Source of the DNA: an uncultured Atopobium sp.
GTDB taxonomy: Bacteria; Actinomycetota; Coriobacteriia; Coriobacteriales; Atopobiaceae
Assembly: GCA_916720015.1 (NCBI GenBank)
Contig: CAKAPZ010000027.1
Location: forward strand, 1 to 10,293
Reading direction: 5' to 3'
DNA: 10,293 nt
Positions 1 to 5,269 of the stretch are shown here, piece by piece. Made by a program: the position numbers and the translations under genes. Each line of letters opens with the position of its first letter. Within the stretch, counting starts at the first letter, position 1. The notes under the pieces were generated by a model, which worked only from the letters and a program-made list of their open reading frames with translations, searched no databases and was not told where the DNA came from.

Positions 1-15
1 AAAGTGTGATAAGTC

Positions 16-66
16 CAGTTTTTATGCGGATAACTAGATTTTTATGCTATTTTTGCATATAAAAAT
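16..66. repeat. AT-rich direct and inverted repeats at the window edge
   Basis: Two near-identical words, AGTTTTTATGC (17-27) and AGATTTTTATGC (36-47), lie 19 bases apart. An inverted relative, GCATATAAAAAT, follows at 55-66 and could pair with the second copy to form an AT-rich hairpin. The arrangement could be the terminator of a gene left of the window, or the repeated end of a mobile element. No transposase is visible to decide between these. Confidence 0.35.
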
Positions 67-160
67 TAATAAAGAAGTTTCATAAATTTGGGTTTGTGCG
101 GAGGTTTTCTATTAATGATAAAATAATTAAGAATAAACGCTAATCCTTAGGAGGTAAGAA

Positions 161-889
161 ATGTTTAAGTTTCTAAAGAAAAAGAAAAACAATATCAACT
201 GTGAAACAGAAACAGATAAAAACAAAATAACGAGAGATAGATTTCAAGGATATTTAAACCTAGTAAATAATAATTATTGGGGGCATGATTCAGCACAATG
301 TGCACAAGTTTTCATCGAAATCATAGTTGAACATCTAAACTATGAGGAAGCTTTACAAGTCCTTGAGAAGGGGCATCATGCGCAAGATAATTCCTTAATA
401 GAAGAAATTTATTCGAAAATTGAAAGTTGCTTATTCTTAAATAGAAAAACAATTCCTATAGAAAAAGAACCTATTAAGATAGATATTAATAAATTACCTA
501 TTTTACTAAACCCTTGGAATGGAGAAAGAATACTCGATAATTTTATACGTATAAACAATAATAATGTGTTTGATGGTGTTCGTTTCAGTTGGAATATACA
601 AAATCATTATTTATATCCAATGAATATAGTTGTTTGTACAGGCGGCAACCATTCTCAATTATCTGCGAGATACCAAAACAAAGGGGAAACTGTAATCAAT
701 GAAGTAAAAGATTTTACATCACTTTATGATAAGGTAAAATTCGATGGTGCTAATTATATTAAAGCTGAGGACAATACAATTATTGAAATGGAATATGATG
801 AAAACATATTGTTTTATTCTGGAGTGATTTTTGAATTGGGGAGATATTTACTCGATGGAAATTACTCAAATTCAATCTATGAGAGATAG
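161..889 (+). CDS. Hypothetical protein, possibly DUF6710 family
   Basis: This encodes a 242-residue soluble protein with no signal peptide or membrane segment. The start is well supported by a perfect AGGAGG (149-154) six bases upstream. The N-terminus is strongly basic (KFLKKKKNN). The middle contains NPWNGERI (about residues 117-124), followed by a TGGNHSQLSARY segment and a GVIFELGRYLLDG segment near the C-terminus. From memory, this NPW...GNHS...FE.GR.L pattern resembles the DUF6710 family of unknown function; I could not run a profile search. The gene is much richer in A and T (AAT, AAA and ATA codons) than the genes from about 2480 onward, which suggests recent acquisition. It stands alone, is followed directly by a perfect hairpin, and lies in the same accessory block as a toxin-antitoxin pair. 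No function can be assigned. Confidence 0.85.
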   Translation: MFKFLKKKKNNINCETETDKNKITRDRFQGYLNLVNNNYWGHDSAQCAQVFIEIIVEHLNYEEALQVLEKGHHAQDNSLIEEIYSKIESCLFLNRKTIPIEKEPIKIDINKLPILLNPWNGERILDNFIRINNNNVFDGVRFSWNIQNHYLYPMNIVVCTGGNHSQLSARYQNKGETVINEVKDFTSLYDKVKFDGANYIKAEDNTIIEMEYDENILFYSGVIFELGRYLLDGNYSNSIYER

Positions 890-892
890 CAT

Positions 893-929
893 ACCTTTTA
901 ACGATAACCTTAAGCTATCGTTAAAAGGT
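893..929 (+). terminator. Perfect 14-bp hairpin after the orphan gene
   Basis: The arms ACCTTTTAACGATA (893-906) and TATCGTTAAAAGGT (916-929) are exactly complementary, with a 9-nt loop (907-915). The hairpin begins 4 nt after the TAG stop at 887-889. It is followed by TTTATTGATAT rather than a clean T-run, so termination is likely but not textbook. The symmetric stem could work on both strands. Confidence 0.6.
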
Positions 930-963
930 TTATTGATATATTCCCACATACGAACTCAACTAC

Positions 964-992
964 TTGACATACTTAGTGTTCACTCGTTTCAT
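964..992 (+). promoter_or_regulatory. Candidate sigma-70-type promoter for the alpha/beta hydrolase
   Basis: A consensus -35 box TTGACA (964-969) is followed, after a 17-nt spacer, by TTTCAT (987-992), which matches the -10 consensus at four of six positions. It lies after the hairpin at 893-929 and about 60 nt before the ATG at 1055. Its position fits independent transcription of the hydrolase. Confidence 0.4.
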
Positions 993-1054
993 GTGGAGTG
1001 CGTTGTGGTGCTTTCTCGGGCTTAGATTAAAGACACAAACTGATTCGAGCAGCT

Positions 1055-1816
1055 ATGAAAACGATAGAATTTGGAAAACAACATAACGACGTAATCATGT
1101 TGCTTCACGGCGGCGGTTTGTCTTGGTGGAACTATAAAGCCGAGGCTGAACTACTGAAGAATCAATATCACGTTGTGCTGCCAATCCTTGACGGACATGC
1201 AGGCAGCGACAATGATTTTATAAGTATTGAGAAAAACGCAAGTCGGATCATTTCTTTTATTGATAAAGAATTTGGAGGCTCGGTCCTACTTATTGGAGGG
1301 CTGTCCCTTGGCGCACAGATTTTAGTAGAAATGCTGACGCAACGAAACTCAATTTGTCAAAACGCCGTCATTGAAAGCGCGTCTGTCATTCCGTCCAAGC
1401 TGACAAATGCCTTGATTAAACCAACGTTTTCTCTAAGTTATGGCTTAGTAAAAAAGAAGAGCTTTGCTCAGATGCAATTTGATTACCTTCATATCCGTAA
1501 AGATTTATTTGAAGACTATTATCGGGACACATCACAAATCTCAAAAGAGAACATGATTGCATTCTTGGAAGCAAATACATCCTATGAGATAAAACCCGGC
1601 CTTCAGAATGCTCACACTAAAGTCCGTATACTTGTCGGAGGAAAAGAGCAGAAAAAGATGAACTGCTCAGCAGAACAATTGCATAAAGCACTGCCTGATA
1701 GCATTCTTGAAATTAAGAAAGGCTTATATCACGGCGAGTATTCCATCAATCACCCCGAAGAGTATACAAATGAACTTCTAGACATGATTTGCTACATATT
1801 AAATAAATCAGCATGA
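1055..1816 (+). CDS. Alpha/beta hydrolase
   Basis: This 253-residue protein has the usual size and motif order of a single-domain alpha/beta hydrolase. HGGGLSWWNY (residues 18-27) matches the oxyanion-hole loop. GLSLG (82-86) is the nucleophile elbow with Ser84. LVGGKEQ (193-199) sits where the acidic triad residue is expected, probably Glu198. His226 in LYHGEY is the likely catalytic histidine. No signal peptide or membrane segment is seen, so it is probably cytoplasmic. The substrate cannot be predicted; esterase, lipase-like or C-C hydrolase activities are all possible. The ATG at 1055 has no good Shine-Dalgarno sequence, but an in-frame TAA at 1028-1030 rules out a much longer form. The 3' end overlaps the end of the opposing toxin gene by 25 bp. 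Base composition is intermediate between the AT-rich gene to its left and the core genes to its right. Confidence 0.9.
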   Translation: MKTIEFGKQHNDVIMLLHGGGLSWWNYKAEAELLKNQYHVVLPILDGHAGSDNDFISIEKNASRIISFIDKEFGGSVLLIGGLSLGAQILVEMLTQRNSICQNAVIESASVIPSKLTNALIKPTFSLSYGLVKKKSFAQMQFDYLHIRKDLFEDYYRDTSQISKENMIAFLEANTSYEIKPGLQNAHTKVRILVGGKEQKKMNCSAEQLHKALPDSILEIKKGLYHGEYSINHPEEYTNELLDMICYILNKSA

Positions 1817-2070
1817 CTTCCCGTACGAGAAGCAACAAGTATAAGCTCGTCTTTATGAATAGCATAAATCAAAAGCCAGTCTGGTTGAATATGGCATTCT
1901 CTAAACCCTTGGTAGGATCCAGTAAGAGCGTGGTCTTTGTGTTTTGGGTCTAAAGCTTCCCCAGCGCAGAGTATATCAAGCACCTCTTGAAGTGGAGATG
2001 TATCAAGACCTCTCTTTTTAATGCGCTTATAATCTTTCCGGAACTTAGAAGTTGCTTGAAGTTTAAGCAT
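1792..2070 (-). CDS. yafQ: YafQ-type mRNA interferase toxin (RelE/ParE superfamily)
   Basis: This 92-residue protein aligns well, by eye, with E. coli YafQ, a ribosome-dependent endoribonuclease that cuts translated mRNA. The catalytic residues described for YafQ all have counterparts: His47 in KDHAL, His60 and Asp64 in CHIQPDW, His86 in GSHADLF, and Phe90. The central GSYQGFR segment also matches. The toxin therefore looks intact rather than decayed. It lies 5 nt downstream of the antitoxin gene, and AGGGG near the antitoxin's end can serve as its ribosome binding site. This is the usual antitoxin-first order, with co-transcription and translational coupling. Its stop codon lies inside the 3' end of the convergent alpha/beta hydrolase gene. 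Confidence 0.92.
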   Translation of the reverse strand: MLKLQATSKFRKDYKRIKKRGLDTSPLQEVLDILCAGEALDPKHKDHALTGSYQGFRECHIQPDWLLIYAIHKDELILVASRTGSHADLFNM

Positions 2071-2075
2071 ATAAC

Positions 2076-2357
2076 TTAAACCCCTGCATTGAGATCTTTA
2101 AACAGCTCATCTGTGGTGTTGTAGGATGTTGCTTGAATTTTACCTGACATGATATCTCGTGCTTCTTCCATAGCAGCCAGTGTCTCAGCATTAAACTTTG
2201 GGACTTCCACTTTAAAAGGAAGGCCGCGGTGCAAAACGCACTGGCGTAAGAAGATGTTTACGGCACTTGACATATCGATGCCGAGTTCTTTAAACAGTTC
2301 ATTTGCTTCTGTTTTGACATTACTATCAATGCGAATTTGAGTAGGACTTGTTGCCAT
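2076..2357 (-). CDS. dinJ: DinJ/RelB-family antitoxin
   Basis: This 93-residue protein has the expected DinJ/RelB layout. An N-terminal ribbon-helix-helix DNA-binding segment (about residues 6-45: a TQIRID strand, a VKTEANELFKELGID helix, then a MSSAVNIFLRQCV helix) is followed by GLPFKVEVP and a charged C-terminal helix that would wrap the toxin. In this family the antitoxin neutralises YafQ by direct binding, and the dimer, alone or with toxin, represses its own promoter. The ATG has a good AGGAG site 8 nt upstream (2366-2370 on the - strand). The directly following toxin gene confirms the pairing. Confidence 0.92.
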   Translation of the reverse strand: MATSPTQIRIDSNVKTEANELFKELGIDMSSAVNIFLRQCVLHRGLPFKVEVPKFNAETLAAMEEARDIMSGKIQATSYNTTDELFKDLNAGV

Positions 2358-2380
2358 AGTATCAGCTCCTTTTTTAGGTG

Positions 2381-2409
2381 ATTTTGATACAAATGGTATA
2401 CGTTGTCAA
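2381..2409 (-). promoter_or_regulatory. Candidate promoter/operator of the toxin-antitoxin operon
   Basis: On the - strand, TTGACA (2409-2404) is a consensus -35 box. A 17-nt spacer leads to CAAAAT (2386-2381), a four-of-six -10 match, upstream of the antitoxin ATG at 2357. Between the boxes is a small inverted repeat ATAC-N5-GTAT (2387-2399), where a ribbon-helix-helix antitoxin could bind. On the opposite strand the same -35 reads TTGTCA (2403-2408), with TATTAT at 2424-2429 as a possible, short-spaced -10 for the rightward gene. Confidence 0.42.
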
Positions 2410-2526
2410 GCAATAAACAGATGTATTATCAATTTGTTATGTTTGTCCGACGTTATTTTTTCCTTGAATTCTCAAAGCAAGTGCAATGTTTAATGATGGT
2501 AGACTTCTCAAAGGCACTTACAACCC

Positions 2527-2531
2527 AGGAG
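2527..2531 (+). promoter_or_regulatory. Ribosome binding site that decides the nucleoside phosphorylase start
   Basis: AGGAG lies 5 nt before the ATG at 2537. The alternative in-frame ATG at 2486 has no recognisable Shine-Dalgarno sequence. This site is the main reason for choosing the shorter protein. Confidence 0.6.
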
Positions 2532-2536
2532 CTCCC

Positions 2537-3304
2537 ATGATTATAAAAAACGAAATACCTCTTTTAGAATATGACGATGCCTCCCCAGAGGTTATTTCAG
2601 CAGATCACGAATGGACCGCAGGTCAGCTACCAGAAAAGTGCCTCTTTGCATTTCTTGGAGACGTTGTCCATGATTACGCCAACCAGCACGGAGCAGAAGT
2701 CGTAGAAACAATCGTGACCGTTTCTCGAGACATTAAAGTCTACGTTTTAGATTCATATGGCGAGAAAATCTGTTTAGTTCAATCCCCTACTGGATCTGCT
2801 TCATCCACACAGGTAATGGACATATTGGTTACCTGTGGATGTAAGAAAATAATTGCAGTTGGTTCTTGCGGTGTTCTAAAAGAGATACAAGAAAATGCTT
2901 TTCTCGTCCCAACTAAAGCTCTTAGAGCGGAAGGGACGTCCTATCACTATCTTCCAGCATCAAGATATATAGAGCTTGATAAGGAACCAATTTCTGTCAT
3001 AGAAGAGACCTTCAAAAAAGACGGTCTCCCTTTTGAGACGTGTACCACCTGGTCTACTGACGGTTTCTTCCGTGAGACAAAGGACATGGTTAAGTATCGC
3101 CTGCAAGAAGGATGCTCAGTTGTAGAAATGGAATGCTCGGCACTTGCTGCTTGCTGCAGAAAACGAGGGGCACAGTTTGGACAGTTCCTTTTTACGGCAG
3201 ACTCTTTAGCAAACGTTCACGAATATGACGAGAGGGACTTTGGCAAAGATTCGCATGAAAAGGCACTGCTTCTTGGTCTGGAGATAGTAAAGAACTTTAC
3301 CTAA
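2537..3304 (+). CDS. Nucleoside phosphorylase (PNP/uridine phosphorylase superfamily)
   Basis: The predicted enzyme cleaves a nucleoside with phosphate to a free base and (deoxy)ribose-1-phosphate, a cytoplasmic salvage reaction. From the start at 2537 the protein has 255 residues. Family motifs appear in order: the glycine-rich VGSCGVL loop (108-114), RAEGTSYHY (from 130), STDGFFRE (from 173), the ribose-site VEMECSALAA (from 196, with Met198-Glu199) and TADSL (from 220, with Asp222). The RAEGTSYHY/STDGFF pattern suits the uridine-phosphorylase-like branch, but base specificity cannot be read reliably. An upstream in-frame ATG at 2486 would add 17 residues but lacks a ribosome binding site. 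The gene follows the divergent toxin-antitoxin operon. The next gene starts 111 bp downstream with no clear terminator between, so read-through is possible. Confidence 0.9.
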   Translation: MIIKNEIPLLEYDDASPEVISADHEWTAGQLPEKCLFAFLGDVVHDYANQHGAEVVETIVTVSRDIKVYVLDSYGEKICLVQSPTGSASSTQVMDILVTCGCKKIIAVGSCGVLKEIQENAFLVPTKALRAEGTSYHYLPASRYIELDKEPISVIEETFKKDGLPFETCTTWSTDGFFRETKDMVKYRLQEGCSVVEMECSALAACCRKRGAQFGQFLFTADSLANVHEYDERDFGKDSHEKALLLGLEIVKNFT

Positions 3305-3415
3305 ACCATCGCTGGACATCCACGCTTGCTGCGTTTCATAAAATTTAAGCGTACAATTGTTAGCATGTTCTAACTGGCTTTTCATCAGTGTGTTTTTACG
3401 ACTAGTGAGGCTCAT

Positions 3416-4024
3416 ATGAAAGTGCAGCAGCTCATCAAAGAAACGTGCAGGATAGTCTCTGAAGACCTCGGCAAAGCAAAAGCAGATCAAATTGCGCAGA
3501 TGACTCAAAAACGTTACGAGGCGCTTTGTGCAGAAAATGCATTAGATTCCAAGGAGCTTCGCGCTCACTCTTACAAGCGCATTTACCCTGGTATTGCTGT
3601 ATATGAAGCTCTGCGCGCAGAGGGCATCCCACAAGAAAAGGCTGTCTGGTATATTCGCGAATATTTCCAACGATTCGCTGCCAAACGAGTCCCGCTCTTC
3701 CAATGGGCCATCAAAACGTTTGGTCTTGCACGCAAGTTTCCTCGCCTCTTTAAATCAGGTATCGAGAAAAGCTGCACATCAAGCGCAGGATTTGCCTTTG
3801 AATATCCGGAAAGTCATGGTAACGAAGCTCGCCTCACTATTGTAAGCTGCCCCTACTACGAGATAACCAAAAGATACGGCTGCCCCGAAATAACCGCTGC
3901 ATACTGTGATAGTGACGATGCAGGATACGGTAATCTGCATCCTCAACTTATCTGGGGCCGTACAAAAACCATAGGTCACGGTAGCGATTGTTGCGATTTT
4001 CTCTTAGAGTATAAAGAGAGTTAA
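3416..4024 (+). CDS. L-2-amino-thiazoline-4-carboxylic acid hydrolase family protein
   Basis: This 202-residue protein has the C-terminal signature of the ATC hydrolase family: SCPYYEITKRYGCPE (144-158), YCDSDDAGYG (163-172), then RTKTIGHGSDCCDF (182-195). Cysteines 145, 156, 164, 192 and 193 and acidic residues Asp165, Asp167, Asp168 and Asp194 cluster there and are probably the active site. The founding Pseudomonas enzyme opens the thiazoline ring of L-ATC on the way to cysteine. Most family members, including those of gut and oral bacteria, are untested, so the real substrate here is unknown. No signal peptide is seen. The hydrophobic stretch around 92-112 is interrupted by charges and is not convincing as a membrane span. 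GAGG lies five bases before the ATG. Confidence 0.85.
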   Translation: MKVQQLIKETCRIVSEDLGKAKADQIAQMTQKRYEALCAENALDSKELRAHSYKRIYPGIAVYEALRAEGIPQEKAVWYIREYFQRFAAKRVPLFQWAIKTFGLARKFPRLFKSGIEKSCTSSAGFAFEYPESHGNEARLTIVSCPYYEITKRYGCPEITAAYCDSDDAGYGNLHPQLIWGRTKTIGHGSDCCDFLLEYKES

Positions 4025-4026
4025 TC

Positions 4027-4049
4027 GCAGGTAGACGCTGTTTGCCTGC
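4027..4049 (+). other. Hairpin between the ATC hydrolase-family gene and the CPBP gene
   Basis: GCAGGTAGAC (4027-4036) can pair with GTTTGCCTGC (4040-4049) as a 10-bp stem with two G-U pairs and a 3-nt loop. It starts just after the TAA at 4022-4024. There is no T-run directly after the stem, only AAAATTTT about ten bases later, so it is at best an attenuator or an mRNA 3'-end stabiliser. Confidence 0.3.
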
Positions 4050-4111
4050 ACCGTCGCTAAAATTTTGTCATCTACATGACGCGCTTTGAGCACGTTTACT
4101 AGGAGCTTTTT

Positions 4112-5101
4112 ATGCAAGAAAATCGCATGTTTTCCGACGTCAAGCTAGCAAAGAGACTAACTCCAGCTTGGCTTAGTCCCTTTTTAGCTGTGTTCTTGTT
4201 GGTCGTTGGGCAAATTATTGGCGCTATTGTAATGACCATCTCAGCAGCTCTTATTATTGCCCCTTACTACATGGCGCACCCAGATCTTCCAGATCGCCTT
4301 TCCGATTCCCTCAATCTGAGAGAGATTTTTGGAGACTACTATCTTCTGATAACGCTTCTTTCCTTTGTCTTTATTGCAGGTCTCTTTTTCCTGTGGGTAA
4401 AACTCTTTGAAAAACGTCCGATTGTTACCCTAGGATTTTACAAAGACAACTGGAAGAAAGAGCTGCTCAAAGGCTTTGGTCTAGGAATTCTTCTCTTCTC
4501 TATTGTGATGCTGATTCTCATTTTGACCGGATCTTATCAATTAGTTGGCACTACTTTTACGCCTTATGCATTCGGCTTTGTTCTTCTCACCATTCCGTTT
4601 TGGCTGATTCAGGGCGGAACAGAAGAACTTATCACGAGGGGCTGGCTTCTTCCTGTCATGGCAGAGAAGTCCAACAAAATTATTGCAATCGTGGTTTCGA
4701 GCAGTCTATTTGGTCTTCTCCATATGTTTAACAGCGGCTTTACCATGCAGTCCCTGATTGACCTAATTCTTTTTGGCGTCTTGGAAACGTTCTACATCAT
4801 CAAAACAGACAATCTCTGGGGAGCTGCTGGCATTCATGGAGCTTGGAACTTTGCCCAAGGCAATATCTTTGGCGTTCTGGTAAGCGGTAGCACTACAGGC
4901 AGTTCTTTGCTGCAGTTTGCTCCTGGCAGTGGCCCGGATTGGCTTACCGGCGGTAGCTTTGGCGCAGAAGGTTCCATCGTTTGCACGATTGTTATGCTGG
5001 TAACCATTCTGATTCTTGCCTATCAGCTCAAGAAATCGGGCAAGCTCTTTGTAAAGAAATCTGACGAGAAACCCGCTGAGGCCGCAGGTGTAGATCAGTA
5101 A
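4112..5101 (+). CDS. CPBP-family intramembrane glutamic protease homologue
   Basis: This 329-residue multi-spanning membrane protein carries all three CPBP (Abi, CAAX protease and bacteriocin-processing) motifs: EELITR with Glu171, Glu172 and Arg176; FGLLHMFN with His204; and HGAWNF with His242 and Asn246. These residues form the Rce1-like intramembrane catalytic site. Hydrophobic segments at about 20-50, 77-99, 119-139, 152-167, 189-204, 213-230 and 283-307 suggest seven or eight helices, with a charged C-terminal tail (KKSGKLFVKKSDEK). Bacterial members process peptides, confer bacteriocin self-immunity, or are uncharacterised. No bacteriocin gene is visible nearby. AGGAG (4101-4105) lies 6 nt before the ATG. 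It could act on the surface protein encoded next, but nothing in the sequence shows this. Confidence 0.92.
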   Translation: MQENRMFSDVKLAKRLTPAWLSPFLAVFLLVVGQIIGAIVMTISAALIIAPYYMAHPDLPDRLSDSLNLREIFGDYYLLITLLSFVFIAGLFFLWVKLFEKRPIVTLGFYKDNWKKELLKGFGLGILLFSIVMLILILTGSYQLVGTTFTPYAFGFVLLTIPFWLIQGGTEELITRGWLLPVMAEKSNKIIAIVVSSSLFGLLHMFNSGFTMQSLIDLILFGVLETFYIIKTDNLWGAAGIHGAWNFAQGNIFGVLVSGSTTGSSLLQFAPGSGPDWLTGGSFGAEGSIVCTIVMLVTILILAYQLKKSGKLFVKKSDEKPAEAAGVDQ

Positions 5102-5144
5102 ATTTCATACTACGCCGAGTCTCACAGAAAGTTTGACCTTCTCG

Positions 5145-5176
5145 TCCACTTCTCCTGCACCTTAAGGAGAAGTGGA
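5145..5176 (+). terminator. Perfect 12-bp hairpin after the CPBP gene
   Basis: TCCACTTCTCCT (5145-5156) and AGGAGAAGTGGA (5165-5176) pair exactly around an 8-nt loop. The hairpin lies 44 nt after the stop of the protease gene. It is followed by TTGTGTATATA rather than a pure T-run. It most likely ends the upstream transcript and separates it from the surface protein gene. Confidence 0.5.
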
Positions 5177-5269
5177 TTGTGTATATACGGTCAATTTGCA
5201 GCTTGAACAGCAAATCCTTCTCGCCATTTATTATGATTTACCTATCTTGTTGCTGTTTGAGGAGAAATA

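Noticed and set aside
100..126. GGAGG followed by a three-codon frame (ATG ATA AAA TAA) upstream of the first gene
   Set aside because: The spacing from GGAGG to the ATG is 10 nt and the peptide is only three residues. It is probably chance in AT-rich DNA, with no sign of a leader-peptide mechanism.
831..1025. 64-codon + strand frame after the orphan gene
   Set aside because: It overlaps the end of the well-supported gene in another frame, runs through the 14-bp hairpin, has no ribosome binding site and resembles nothing known.
3322..3357. ACGCTT...AAGCGT inverted repeat and TACAAT box before the ATC hydrolase-family gene
   Set aside because: The arms are only 6 bp with a 19-nt gap, and the nearest -35-like word (TTGCTG) is 20 nt from TACAAT. 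This is too weak to call a promoter or operator.
5203..5234. TTGAAC and TATTAT as a promoter for the surface protein gene
   Set aside because: The spacer is 20 nt, longer than usual, and no better pair was found. The gene must have a promoter nearby, but this sequence does not show it convincingly.
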